This document shows, piece after piece, positions 10,771 through 23,081 of a stretch of 64,000 nt of DNA. The notes below the pieces were generated by a model that ran no database searches, was not told the origin of the DNA, and saw nothing but the letters and a program-made list of their open reading frames with translations. Position numbers and translations under genes: made by a program. Origin of the DNA: Plasmopara viticola (taxonomy: Eukaryota > Oomycota > Peronosporomycetes > Peronosporales > Peronosporaceae); assembly GCA_001695595.3 (NCBI GenBank), contig MBPM02000079.1:248001-312000 (forward strand). The letters run 5' to 3'. Positions within the stretch are counted from its first letter, which is position 1; every line of letters starts with the position of its first letter.

Positions 10771-13700
10771 AAAAAAAGGTTCAGAATTAGACTTAGCCCA
10801 ACTACTATAGATTCCTAAAAAAAAAAAGTTCGTTGAATGCTTTATCTAGTACGGAGACTCAAAACTATCTGAGTTCTTCTGACCGTGCCCACTTCTTCTT
10901 CGGTCAACATCTGCGATGCTGGTGCAAGCATCGTCTGCCGCGGTGTTGAGCACAGCCATGGCGCATACGTAGTACGGCAACTGCGTATAAACCGTGTTGT
11001 AAAAATGTATACTCTTTAGCAATGGTTTTGGCACCCCTTGTTATACCATGACGTCTCAACTTCTCCGCGATTACATCGATAAGGTTTTATCGAATTGATC
11101 TGCTGCTAGTCTCACACTGCAGCAGCTCAGTCTCTGAGTGCAACTTTTGCGCCAGGCTAGTTGCAGTTGACTCGAGTCATAATTTGCATGCTTATTTTGT
11201 ACAAAACCGCGTTCTGTCTATTCGCATACCAGAAAGTCATAATACAATGCACCCGACACGTAATCATACCGGTCGTGCGTAGTGTGATCATTTTAAAGCT
11301 ATCGTCAAGGTCCCTGCTATCGCCACATTCAACATTCTAGTCGCTTACTCGAGAGGGGATAAAAAAACTACTTTGGATAACTCTGGCTTCAAACTGCAGT
11401 CTATTGCTCACTTTGATCCCTGACCATACTACTGTACACCTCCTCTGTGCATGTTGTTGTGTGTTCCCGTCACGATCTTGATCAGTCCTACTTTAACGCG
11501 GGGAAATTGTCTACTTGAACTACCGAAATGAATCGAACGACCTTCTGTCGGAAGCTCATAAGCAGTGCTGGAATGCTTCAAGGTATCCTCTCTCAACGAG
11601 CAAAGTTTTTTTCTCAGGCGGAAAGTTCGGTAGCCAGGGCGGTAGTTTTTATCGCGGATTTATGTTCTTCCTTTAAATGAATAAATTGTGTTTTTTTCTT
11701 TATATCAAGGAGGCAGAGACGGCCACATAGTCACAGACGATGAGGTACACGTTGCACTCTTACTCTCCATCCGAGAAGACGAGCAGAGATCTAGGCTTCA
11801 CCCATGAAACTACTACATCTGCTCTAAAGCCTTTATAGGGGCGTATGGAGTAGCGCTTTATCCGCCGAATATTGAACTTTAGAATTATTTGTCTGCAAGC
11901 AAGAAGAGCATTATTAGCGATGATGGTTTTTCTGATTTTAGAGAGTTGACAGCATCCATTGCTGAGGCCCCACTATTTAAACAAATCGTAATGACCCCCC
12001 CATCTACCTCCACGAAAGAGCTCAAGGTTTTTCTATCTTGTACACAATTTGTCGGCTTCAGGCAGCGACGCTGGAAGAAATGATCAAGAAAATATCCTAA
12101 GGAGGAAAGTAGTCTTGAGCATGCTTGCCCTGCTAAACCGTTTAGGTAAGCAATTTCTAGGCTCCTAGGTTTTCAGAGCCTTGAGAAGTAGTGTCTTTGG
12201 ATTCACTGAGTCCAAAGAATTTCGAGCGTGCCGAACTTAGCAACACCCGTTTCTACATCTGCGCCAAACAGTATATCAAAATTTGTGTCTGTCTCGAAGG
12301 AGCCAACGAAGCTAATGTGTTTATTGCTAAGATCAAGGGCTTTTAAGGTTGAAGGCAATATCCAGGTATGGTGCGGTAACTTGCAAAGGTCTATTATAAA
12401 GTCTTTATCTTGAATCTAGGAGGTTTATAAAATAATCGGAACACTATATTAGTTTAGTTAGGAGATTTGTCAACAACTTACACCTTTCTTCTATTTCTCT
12501 TTTTATTAGATGTCTCCAACACGGTTGCTATAATATAAGGTAATGAGCGCAGCAAGCAAAGACGCGTGTAGCCGATGTACAATAGAAAACGTAAAAATGT
12601 ATGCTTGAAATATCTTACTGCTTATCAACTTTATTTCAAGACACCAAACGTGGTACATCTCGGGATGTGAGCACAACAAAATAGGATCTTTCACGTTTCA
12701 TGTACGATAGTATTTATTGGTAGGAATTGACCATCATAACAACACTCAAAACGTTAATTTGCGTAAATCACTTTGATGCATCACTGACTGTAGATCAACT
12801 TTTAGCGCTTCACTGAAAGCCTTCGTACACTGTCGATCCGGTCAATAGTACGAACACTAAATGATTTTATATTTCGATCTATGTGGCCAAATAACTCCCA
12901 CGAGTCTAGTGAAGGTAGATAGGTCTCTGTATACACTACGTTTTCCAAGTGGAGGTGCATTAATCTTGCCTTTTAAGGCGTGCCGAAGTTGGCGCTCTTG
13001 CCTCGGATTTACTCCTTCTCCACGATAAGCAGCCTCTACAGAACCGAGTATACAGACTGCTCACGGAATCGCCTCTGGCTATCAAAGTGCGGCTTCATCG
13101 AGGCTTCGAGGTCGTCAAATAGGAGCTGAAGTGGTTCGGCCATGTGATGATAAGATCAAAGTAGTCGGCCTTTTTGTAAATTGGAGCTTATAAGTGCCAC
13201 TGTGCATATCAAGAAGACGCGTCTGACTCGACGTTGACGCGGCCTTTGGCTTTTTAAATCGTCGCTCTTCATAGTGATATTTCGGCTCGTCTAGCTACTA
13301 CAACCTATTCCATACTCACCCCATCAGACTCACGGACGATACTGTAAGTTGATACGAGCACTACAGTCACTTTACGGCAATCAGTACGCCTAATCAGCAC
13401 AGCTAAGCTAGAATCAAAAGTGTTGTGAACAGCTCAGGAGTCATATGAGGCTTGAAGTCCTGAGAAACATAGTGCCTCATAGGACACCTTATATTTTCTA
13501 TGCAGCTCTTAAGCATTTTTCTACAATGGTCGAAGGAGTATGCCGACTCATGCCTTGCCGGTAAGTATTCGATTAAACAAAGTTAAATTTTCTTAAAGAA
13601 CCCGAACTCGTAGCATGGTGTTATTATTTTTTTCTCTTAACAAAAACATTGAGCTTTCCTTTGTTGTGCTTGTTGGATTTTTTTATATCTTTATGAAGAA

Positions 13701-16700
13701 ACCCTGCCATGCTAATAATATGCAGCCGACTAATCGCGAATTCATTTTTGCGCAAATAAACAAATTCGCTTCGGAGGTCTAGAATAAAGATTTAGTCAGC
13801 GCCTCCTCCACCAACTTTGAGTACTTGTGCTTTGATATTTCCAAAGAATTTGCTTCTGTCTTGGTTAAATGTCGCGAAACGCGTGGAACGCGTCATAGCA
13901 TGAATCGAATCTTTTAGTGCAAACGCAATAATTAAAAGCTTGTTGGCCCAAGACCACATTTTTTCAGCGCACAGAGTGCACATTGTGTCTTTGAATCACA
14001 TTTTTTCGCTTCTTTTAATCATTTATATAAAAAGTCATTTCTGCTGACATAAGTAAGCGAGCTCTTGCTTAATGGTGCATCTTTTGCCGAAATCCAGCGG
14101 TGACTTTCGGGTCTCTATCGTGCTCAGTACTTTTTTATAACTCGTTGAGATGAAGTTACCATTGTGGCGTTTGTATCCTTCTAGCATCTGAGGCTTTGAT
14201 TGTAGCAAACATATCGTGCACAAGAAAATATAAACTTACGTACCAATTTCATATATAATTCTGCTGTACATTTTTCGAAAATTAAAACTGGCTAGAACGG
14301 ACTACAAATGCATCGTCTTAAGTAGGAGGCACGAACACTCCAACGTGTGATTCTCTCAAATCAGAGTAAAAGCTACAAACTCTTTATTTGTCCGCAATTA
14401 TTGGCAAATTTTGCGAGGAGATGTCCGCATTTGCAGGTCCCTACATACTTAAAGCCGACTTGCTCATGTGAGGCCTTCAGTATGCTGTAAAACGTGAGTA
14501 AGACGATTTACCTTGGCTTAAGTACCCGCTTACTGTAGCGTCGCGCATCACCAAAATTAAACAATGTCCGTACTTCAGATCAGACTGGATCTGCCTAATT
14601 CATTTGATAGTGAACGTCATGTGTGATTGCCGTCACGAAAATAATTGGCAAATTTGACTGCTTCAAAAAATTGCATTGGTGCATTAAGCTTGCACCAAAG
14701 CTATACGCTCGACAAGTTCTACATCGATGAGCGGTTAAGCATCTCTAATTAGGGATAGTCTGGTCTGCACGCAGAATACTTTTCTTGGTATATTTTTATA
14801 TGCCCTTTTGTTGGTTCTCTAAGCCGCACTCAATGTCGACTAGCAAGAAGCCGGATAGCGGTTTTGTTAAAGCCACAAAGCTAGCACTATGTTTGTGCAA
14901 GTAGTAAGCTAGACCTTAAAATTTTGCAGGTGCTTTGTGTTCGCGGCGTCGCCGAGCTAATGTGCTTTGTCGCGAGATTGCGCGGGGCCCATAGCTGCCA
15001 GCAAAGTAACTATGAACTTCAATCGCTTTGTTGCAAAATCAAATTCGTTGATTTTAACAGTAATTCTCAATTTCTGTGTTCTCAAAATTGGTTCAAATGA
15101 GCGTCCAGTGCTAAATAAGCGCAGATATATGGTAAAAACGTCTTTGGGCAAAGTCCGTACAGGTCGAATTAGCTGTGAGTCCAAATGATCTAAAGTTGAC
15201 ATTCTTTTGTGGCGTCACTAGACACACCCAAAGTATGCGTTCAGTCTACGAAAGTATCGCTAAAGATAGATTCGCAGCAGCGCTAATGTAGCTTTCATAT
15301 TTAAAAAAAATTGAGCCCAGATCTCTCAATATTGCATTTAAAGATAAAACAAGTCACCGACTTGACTGACTCCAAAAGCTGCATACCAAGACCTACTATA
15401 AGTATTACACATTAGATCTGCACTGGTTTTTGTCTTGGTTTATCGAAAACAGCCGGTGAATGCGTTGCTATCCAACACATACTTTCCACCAACAAGTAGT
15501 GATTATTGGACTTTGTATTGAAATTCGGTTTGTTCGTGTTTGATAGTCACTCAAAATGCGTACATAATATCGTCAGCTACTGTGACACACGCTGAGCTCG
15601 TCAAATACTCTCCATATCGAGACTAGAACCCATTCATTCATTTGAAATTTATTTTCACTCAAAAAAAAATTCAGCTCTGACTTAAAGCACTTGCAAACAA
15701 AAGTCAACGAGCCACAAACATTATCAAGACCTTTCAGACCTTGCCTCGACATTCGTACAAAGTTAATTTGAGGCCTGATACAGACAGCATTTTTGTGACA
15801 AGAGTCGAGCGTACAATGAAAATTACTCTGTGGTATATTAGCTTGAGCAGGATACGCGATTAAAAAACAAATATGTCGCTCATATAGTATATTCACGCGT
15901 GCGCGACGGCCAACCTGATCAAGATTCACTCTTAATAAATGCTTTCGATTATTCCACCTCACCATCAAGTGAAGAAAAAGACTAATGCATCTTACGCTTT
16001 TTGTCTCATGGTGGTGAGTCGGCAGCTTGTACCACGAAGTCGAGAATTCCGAATGGACCCATGCGTAAAAATAATTTACGTCGTGGTCACCTGAACCACA
16101 CGTCTACAAATCTATGTGTCACAAATTTGTGCTGGCGAGAGCTTGTAGCGTACTTCACGCACTCCGAGTGACTGTAGAGACGAAGCCTATAGCCCGTAAT
16201 ACTGATACAGCAAAAGATCACGAGGTGCGCTCAGCTGAACTAATTCGATCTAAACCGCATTTGAGCTACAAGCTCGTGCTCAATGATTGCGGTTGAGCGG
16301 GAGGCGACGTCGGGTTTGGCATCGGGACATCAACCTTCACAAATAGTCGATTCAAGTCGTGCGCAGCTCTAAGACTAGCTTGCTATCCCCGCGCGAGTAT
16401 TTCGGCTTGCTAGAGCAGATTTTTAAAGCTGTCTCGAAAGCTTCACCGTTAATCTTTACATCTTATAAAGCTCAAAGGAACGAATAACTAATCAAGCAGT
16501 GAGTTTAAACTTCAAAAAGCCGTACCATATGTCCATACTTTGTAAAGGCTTCAGCAAGGTCGATGTGCGAGTAAAGAAGTTGTTTCGAAACAAATGTGCT
16601 CGGCTTAAGACTCGTCGTTGAAGGTTGCCACTGTATTGTCATTTTTGCAACCTATTGTTTTTCAGCACCACGCTAGCGTGAGCACTATTCTCGCACCGGT

Positions 16701-17959
16701 TATCACGGGCTTGGAAGGATTGGCCCACGTCGTCAAAGTATTTCTTTTGCGTAGTTTGGCTCAAGCTTTTTTATTTCCTAATTCTCTTAAGAGGTAAAGT
16801 CTTCCAGATACAACGCCTTTGACTTGCTTACGCATTTTGGAAAGACAGACTCAGTAAGCCGCTTGACCCCCTAAAGGCTTTAAGAAACAATGTAATGACG
16901 CCGACGGAGCATAAGGATTAGCTGTTCATCCACGTAAACCAGGGTGTAGCCCATTGAGACATAGAGAGACAGTGGAAGCATGCTCCTCATATGCCTTGGC
17001 GTATACAGACAAGTACTATTCAACACGTCTTCGATGGCGTGTTCTTTTGTTCTGTCCATCGATTGTCTGTGGACATGTCTGGCCTGCAGCTAAGTACTCT
17101 TATAGAATATCACGCCCTCGTGGGAGTGAACAGTTGCATCACCGATTGAGCATCACGACTGCGATCAAGAGTCGTGATGCATGACCAATAACTTCTTAAG
17201 TATACTGCTCGGTGTAATATTGTACATTACGCCTTGTTTTGCAGCATCTCCTTTCGAGAAATCGCGTCTGCGCTAAATGGCGGTCGCATATAGCTTACTG
17301 TAAGCGGATACGATGCGTCACTTACCATTTCGCTTTTTGAAACAGAATATCGACATTTATTTAATCAATAAAACAATATCCCTCGCGCTTTGCACAGACG
17401 AAGCCGCTTACAGCATAATACTGTTTCGTTAAACGGCCACTGCCGTGTCACGCATAATTTGGTTACTAAAACCATGACATTTTCGAGGCATGCGCTTCTA
17501 TCAGGTGAGGGCGTCAAAGATGGTATTTGTAAAATTACATCCTGGTACGTTTTCTTAAAAAATGACATAGCTGATCGTTCGTTCAAAGCAGAAGAGCCAC
17601 TTTGTGCACTAAGGGTCCTCCCATCAAAGAGCGATTAAAGTTGATCTCACTATCTCACCTCTAGTGTTTACTCTACGTGCCTTTACAAGATTTGTCATGC
17701 ACAGTTGTCCATCTCGAGCAGACAATATACTGAAGGAATGAAGTGTAGGCAGATCTTGCTTTCGACCGTACCGGACCCCCTTCCAGCTTTGTAAAGGCAT
17801 AGCCGAACGCTTTTGTCATATTTTAAGTTGTCAACTTGAGACCCTACTTGCGCAACCTGTATACTCCATGAGCCTCATATGTAAATGTCTTCTTGTTGAC
17901 GATTTAGACAGTCCCGAAGAGACGCCGTATTAACATCCTGACGTTAAGATTGTGCATTG

Positions 17960-18017
17960 ACGCGCTGATGTCTACATTGACGTCCTTTACGCGCTGATGT
18001 CTGCATTAACGTCCTTT
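17960..18017. repeat. Two tandem copies of a 29-bp unit
   Basis: Units at 17960-17988 and 17989-18017 both read ACGCGCTGATGTCT-n-CATT-n-ACGTCCTTT and differ at two positions. It is a simple tandem duplication in gene-poor DNA. Confidence 0.7.
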
Positions 18018-20038
18018 AAGGGGCTGTGCTAACCAGAGTCCTCACTCAGCTACTTCGCATGTATCAGAAAGGAAGCCTCGAATGCCTTCACCTAGAATCG
18101 ATAAATGCCATCACTGACATTTCACGCTGGACCTCACCATCTATGTTTTGGCTGGTATCAAATAATTAGGTCATCCACGGCATGCAGCGAGTGCTGTCTT
18201 CTACGAGTACTACTAAATGGTATATGTACACGTTCACGTGTATCATGGCAGCCACGTCATTAAAGCCTCGCCTTTGATGACATTGACCGACTCGATCCAG
18301 TGTATCAATTTCTGCTTTCTTGGCAGAGGTGGATTCATGAACTGCAAAAGCTCTACGAGGAAGAAAGCAGGTGGTAACATAAGTATTCGACCTTTACTTA
18401 ACATGCGCAGCAAAGCTGTCGTACCCTTTGCTCAAACGAAGCAAAAGTTAGGGTCCTTAACCGTCATTTAAAACAATTTATTATCGCACATCGCAGATTG
18501 ATACCTATCAATTAGTCTGAACTCTAAGACATGCTAAAGCTCTAGCACCACTTAAAGCTCATCAATCAAGTCTCCTGTAGTAAAACTTTCTACAATTTCT
18601 ATGTAATATAGCAATCTTACTGGATTGTCTAATGCAGCGGTCATAGGACCATGCGCTGATTTTGTGATCGCTCATCGGTACCTTCTTATTGATGGTCAAA
18701 AAAATTTCGGCTTGTGTCGCACAACATGGTTGTACCACCAACTTTTACGTGCAAAACCCCGTTACGACATCCGACTACGTAGTAGTAATTGTCTATTAAA
18801 AATCCAGTGCACTTTACAAAGTATACTTAGACCTTGGAGAAGCAGCACATAATTCTTACTAGGATTAGACGTTTATGCAGGTGTTGTTGCGCTTTGATAT
18901 TTAGCAGAAGCATATTTTTATCACCACATCTTACCCAAAGCGAGCGAGTCAATATTGTGTTTCTTTTGTAAGTCTTCGTACTCATCATAATTAAGTTCGC
19001 TTTGAGAGAGGGATCCTTATTTCGCCAATCGATCAAAGCTCCTGTTTCCTAGCCTCAGCATTGCTAAAATAGAGTCATGTACTATTAAGTCAAGGATAAG
19101 AAAGGACTTTGCAATTCAAAAGCTTTCAGCAATTACAGCTAATTCTAGGAACGCCTAATGCGAGAGCACAACGATTTTTGACGCACCGGAAGAAACCAAG
19201 ACTAAAAGTAGCTCGTACAATTTCATGTACCGATTAGCATAGTTTCTCCTTCGAGAACTATCAGGCTTTCAGAGCTTAACTCATATTATTGTGTTTCAGC
19301 CACACGCCATTCGAGGGATCTTCATTCTTTCGTGCAAAACAACATCTTCTTTTTAGATAGGCACGATGTTTACATGCCACATGCCCGACGACAATAGTTC
19401 AATAAGTAGCACTACGCTCGTGTGGAGCATACACATAAAATTCAAGGGTCACAAAGCAATCGATTTAATGTCCATGCACGATTATTTTCAATTAAGCTCA
19501 GCAGCCTACATACAGCTCTGGTGAATTTGTAAACTGCTTTACACACATGAAATCGCCTCGGGACCGGCGTTTTCCTGATTCTAAGACTGCGTATGCGGCC
19601 CAACAGTGGAAGCTCGGTATCGGCACTCCAACCCGTACCGGTGGTGCTCATGCCTCATATAGGTCTAAGAAATACCAAGAGCGCTAGATAAAGCTCTAAA
19701 CAAGCTGTGCTGTACTCTCTGCTCGCTCTTTTCGTCAGACACCAGGAAAGTCACTTTCGTGATAGTATGGAAAAGTGGGTCTCTGCATGCCTTAAGCAAC
19801 CCTGTGGCTCGAGTGGTAAGCTGTCGACCTGGGATCGGGTGGTGCCCAAATAAAGGCAACCGGCGATAGATAATCAATCGGACGCGCAAACTCATTCAAA
19901 AAGTATCAATTCGTTTTAGACTGGGTGTGTGGTAGCAAAGAAGACTCTACGCTTCACTGATTAGAGAAGGCCTAATGTGCATGAGGGTTTCGGCGACTTT
20001 AATATCTAAAAAAACATGTTTTAACACCATCATGGGAT

Positions 20039-20359
20039 TGATTGAATTACGTTATCGCGTTGCGAAGTTATGCACGTGCTAGGCTCAGTCTGGCTAGTCC
20101 ACGGCCTAGAGTGGTGTCCGCATACGTCGGGTTTCGTTCGGCGGGCAGTGCAGCCAGCACCGAGGTCGTGAGGGTCTTCCATTATTTTGTTTATCTCTGA
20201 CTTGGTAAGAGCCTAGGTGACGCCCTGGTGCTGGAGACCGTCGCGTCGACGGTGAAACTCGTTAGAGACCTGCAGATGCCCGAGAGCACCTGCCCGAAGC
20301 GCGCGAGCATTTAGCCCCCGCGCTTGGAAGGAGGGCGTCACCCCAACCTTTTCCGAAGC
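20039..20359 (-). mobile_element. SINE-like element, copy A
   Basis: A ~310 bp unit also present, inverted, at 20661-20968 and again at 43538-43848, roughly 90% or more alike by eye. Copy A is flanked by the 12-bp direct repeat CCATCATGGGAT (20027-20038 and 20360-20371), which fits a target-site duplication. Read on the minus strand the element begins near GGAAAAGGTTGGGG and ends in an AT-rich tail after GCGATAACGTAAT. There are no long terminal repeats and no transposase. The variable-length duplication and A/T-rich tail fit a SINE or other target-primed retroelement. I could not find clear tRNA-type A and B boxes, so the promoter class is unresolved. The short ORF it carries is probably not a protein gene. 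Confidence 0.75.
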
Positions 20360-20660
20360 CCATCATGGGATATAAAAACAAATTTCCATGCTGAAGCTGA
20401 TTGGTTACAGCGCAAATGAGCTATAAAAAGGAGCAAGACCAGACATTGCCTTCCTCCTTAGCAATAGACCTATGGCTTGACCACTCACCCTTCTCTTGCC
20501 TGCTTAAAGTGAGCAATCCTGCGTCCAGTAATCACAGCTTTTTGTCCACACCCAACGTCTCAAATCGCGGCTACTTAAGCATTTTACTGCCCAAAACGCT
20601 GATCATAAACATAAGTCAAACATAGCCGACAGTATCGCAGCTTAACAAGATGAACTGGTG
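20357..20660. other. Spacer between two inverted SINE-like copies
   Basis: About 300 bp separate the inverted copies. A short ORF at 20401-20625 has no recognisable domain. The right part carries the left target-site repeat of copy B at 20645-20660. Confidence 0.5.
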
Positions 20661-20968
20661 GGGTGACGCCCTCCTTCCAAGCGCGGGGGCTAAATGCTCG
20701 CGCGCTTCGGGCAGGTGCTCTCGGGCATCTGCAGGTCTCTAACGAGTTTCACCCTCGACGCGACGGTCTCCAGCACCAGGGCGCCATCTGGGCTCTAACC
20801 AAGTCAGAGCTAAACAAAATAATGGAAGACCCTCACGACCTCGGTGCTGGCTCCACTGCCCGCCGAACGAGACCCGACGTATGCGGACACCACTCTATGC
20901 CGTGGACTAGCCAGACTGAGCCTAGCACGTGCATACCTTGGCAACGCGATAACGTAATACATTACATT
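20661..20968 (+). mobile_element. SINE-like element, copy B (5'-truncated)
   Basis: The reverse-complement partner of copy A. It starts at GGGTGACGCCC, about a dozen bases inside the 5' end of copies A and C, and ends in the tail AATACATTACATT. Flanking 16-mers ACAAGATGAACTGGTG (20645-20660) and ACAAGACAAACTGGTG (20969-20984) differ at two bases and look like an aged target-site duplication. 5' truncation, a short repetitive 3' tail and such duplications are the signature of target-primed reverse transcription. Confidence 0.75.
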
Positions 20969-21239
20969 ACAAGACAAACTGGTGAAAGTAGGGTAAAGCT
21001 CCTGATCAATAAAAATTCGTTGATACGCCTCTTTTTTTCTTTTCGTGTATGCTCGCTATAGTACGACTTGACATGCTCCACATGTTTCTTTCTCTCTGCT
21101 TCCTTCCCCCTGCTCGACATTGGACGATCTATCTCTACAGCCTACTGAGCCAAGTAGACGCACCTCAGAGGCAAGAATCCTAGTGTCTCTTCTAAATGGT
21201 ACGCGTGTGGTGCTCGCCACCTATACACAAAGTCCCAGG

Positions 21240-23060
21240 TCAGTCCGGATTGCAAGAGCGAGGGTTCACACACGTACCTAAGGCGGCTCCAGCGCGACCT
21301 TCTTGCAACATATTTTCCTCAGCACCCGTCGCTTTCAGCCTACCTGATTCTTCTGACGAAAGCGTGGCCCCACTTCGTAATGTGTCACTTGTTGCATGCA
21401 ACTTTTGCTGGTGCTGTTGCATTTGCGTCTTGTTCGAAGCGGCAATGGCGGCAGCCAATTGTTGCTGTTGCTGATGCTGATGTTGCTGTTGTTGCTGCTG
21501 TTGCTGTTGTTGTTGCTGTTGCTGTTGCTGTTGCTGTTGCAGTTGTCGTTGTTGCATTTGCTGTTGCACTTGTTGCTGCAAATGCATTTGTTGCTGAGAA
21601 GACGAATTTTGTACCATGGGGTAATACAGTGCCTGTTGTGGTACAATCTGGTTGCCCATTAATTGGTACCCTGGAACACCTGCACTAAATGCCCCATTCA
21701 ATGCATTTAATGCCTGAAACTGCTGTTGCTTGCCACTTTGCGCCCGCATGTGTTGCATCTGCGCTTCCAATTGCACTTGAGCCGCTCGAGCTTGAGCATT
21801 GGCGATCGCTTGCGCTTGTGCATGGGCTTGCGCTTGTGCAGATTGTTGCCGCACTTGCGTCGCTGCCAAATGTTGCATATTCAATCCTTGAGACAGATGA
21901 GGAGGGAGGGCAAATGAACCCGCCAAGTACAAATTTGGATCGGCAAACATGGCCGACGCAGTGTTACTATTCTGTACTAACAGTGCCGCAGCTTGTTGAC
22001 TAGCAGCTGTCACAGAAGACGGGACTCGACTTGTTCCCGTCGTGGCAGTTGACACCACTGCAGGCCTGGACGTCAATGTGGTACCGCTCATTGTGCCACT
22101 TGTACCACTTGTGGCAATGTCAGCAAGTGGTGTCGATGCTGCAGTTGGGCGTAGATTCGTGGTACCACCGCCACTGATCAGCAACGCAGACGTAGCGCCT
22201 GCTCTTCTCATCGTTCGAAACTTGTCTTTGAGCTGCACATTGGACCGGTCGTTAAACTGAGGTCCCAACTCTTTGTCAATCAGAATCAAGGACCACACGT
22301 TACGCTGGCCATTGTACTTTTTCACCCCTTCCAATAGAGCACGCTCCTCTGCTGCGGAAAATGGTCGATATTTCCGGTGATTCTTTCGGTTTTCAGTGTA
22401 CGCGGCCAATTCCGGTCGTGTCTTGATAAGTGTCCGCCATTTGTCCTTTAAATCGACGCCACTGCGGCCGTGAAACAAGTGGCCGAGATGAGGATCGCGT
22501 AAAATCGAACTCCACGGGCAACTGTCGTCGGCGTACCGCTGGACACCCAAGACTAACGCCGTCACTTCATGTGGACAATATTTCCGTCGCTTGCCTTTCA
22601 CGCGTTCTCCCACGTTTTCACAGGCAAATTCCGGTGAGTTACGAGGAAATGCGTACCCACCTCCAGGCGCAGCTCCTGTCGTTGTTGCATTTGTCGCTGC
22701 TGGCACACCAACTGGTACAAGATTGGTACTTTGCCCTAATGTACCAGACGCCGTACCCACGTTTTGTGGGTACTGCAGCGATTGTTGTTGCATTTGCGCT
22801 TGGTGTTGCATTTGTTGCATCTGTGCTTGCTGCTGAAGACGAAAGTGTTGCTGTTGCTGTTGCTGTTGCTGCTGTTGTTGTTGCAATTGTTGCAAATGCA
22901 TCTGTTGCAAGTCGGCTTCTTCTTTCAGTTGCAGCAATCGCGTTGCCGATGGCTGGGCAGTGGCAGGTTCGACTTGCGGGTCGGACACGGCAACTGTGCC
23001 CGTCTTGACTGGTACGTGCGGCATCGGGTCAGCAAACGCCAAGTCTAACAATTGCAACAT
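21240..23060 (-). CDS. Two-repeat Myb/SANT (telobox-type) DNA-binding protein with polyglutamine tracts
   Basis: The first ATG in this frame is at 23060, giving 606 residues; longer readings have no ATG. An initiator-like motif lies 7-21 nt upstream, supporting this start. Residues 45-95 are coiled-coil-like and Gln-rich. Two Myb/SANT repeats sit at about 156-213 and 230-286; each third helix ends in a telobox-like motif, VDLKDKWRTLIK and VQLKDKFRTMRR, as in telomere-repeat-binding (TRF/TBP1-like) proteins. The C-terminal 300 residues are Ala/Gln/Met-rich with long Gln and Gln-His runs, typical of transcription activation or condensate-forming tails. Known for the family: nuclear, sequence-specific DNA binding, often to TTAGGG-like repeats. 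Inferred here: telomere binding or transcription control. The polyQ length may vary between strains. Confidence 0.85.
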   Translation of the reverse strand: MLQLLDLAFADPMPHVPVKTGTVAVSDPQVEPATAQPSATRLLQLKEEADLQQMHLQQLQQQQQQQQQQQQHFRLQQQAQMQQMQHQAQMQQQSLQYPQNVGTASGTLGQSTNLVPVGVPAATNATTTGAAPGGGYAFPRNSPEFACENVGERVKGKRRKYCPHEVTALVLGVQRYADDSCPWSSILRDPHLGHLFHGRSGVDLKDKWRTLIKTRPELAAYTENRKNHRKYRPFSAAEERALLEGVKKYNGQRNVWSLILIDKELGPQFNDRSNVQLKDKFRTMRRAGATSALLISGGGTTNLRPTAASTPLADIATSGTSGTMSGTTLTSRPAVVSTATTGTSRVPSSVTAASQQAAALLVQNSNTASAMFADPNLYLAGSFALPPHLSQGLNMQHLAATQVRQQSAQAQAHAQAQAIANAQARAAQVQLEAQMQHMRAQSGKQQQFQALNALNGAFSAGVPGYQLMGNQIVPQQALYYPMVQNSSSQQQMHLQQQVQQQMQQRQLQQQQQQQQQQQQQQQQQQQHQHQQQQQLAAAIAASNKTQMQQHQQKLHATSDTLRSGATLSSEESGRLKATGAEENMLQEGRAGAALGTCVNPRSCNPD

Positions 23061-23066
23061 TGGCAC

Positions 23067-23081
23067 AAGGAGCAAATGAAC
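23067..23081 (-). promoter_or_regulatory. Oomycete initiator-like element of the Myb gene
   Basis: On the minus strand the sequence reads GTTCATTTGCTCCTT, close to the oomycete Inr consensus (TCAYTYNNCA). It ends 7 nt before the ATG at 23060, implying a very short leader. Confidence 0.5.

Larger units (their letters stand above)
9976..20038. other. Gene-poor stretch with small repeats
   Basis: About 10 kb without a supportable gene. Short ORFs at 10403-10818, 11889-12083, 14957-15202, 15573-15968 and 17365-17638 show no domain and are not called. The stretch holds two short inverted repeats and one 29-bp tandem duplication, listed separately. It probably consists of decayed mobile-element sequence. 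Confidence 0.55.

Noticed and set aside
15573..15968. 131-residue minus-strand ORF with several cysteines (EGF-like appearance)
   Set aside because: The cysteine spacing does not fit an EGF module and the region otherwise looks non-coding.
20663..21061. 132-residue ORF shared with the copy at 43496-43870
   Set aside because: It is conserved only because both are recent copies of the SINE-like element; there are no domain features.
21380..23048. Leu/Val/Ala-repeat ORFs opposite the Myb gene
   Set aside because: They are translations of the polyglutamine-coding DNA in other frames.
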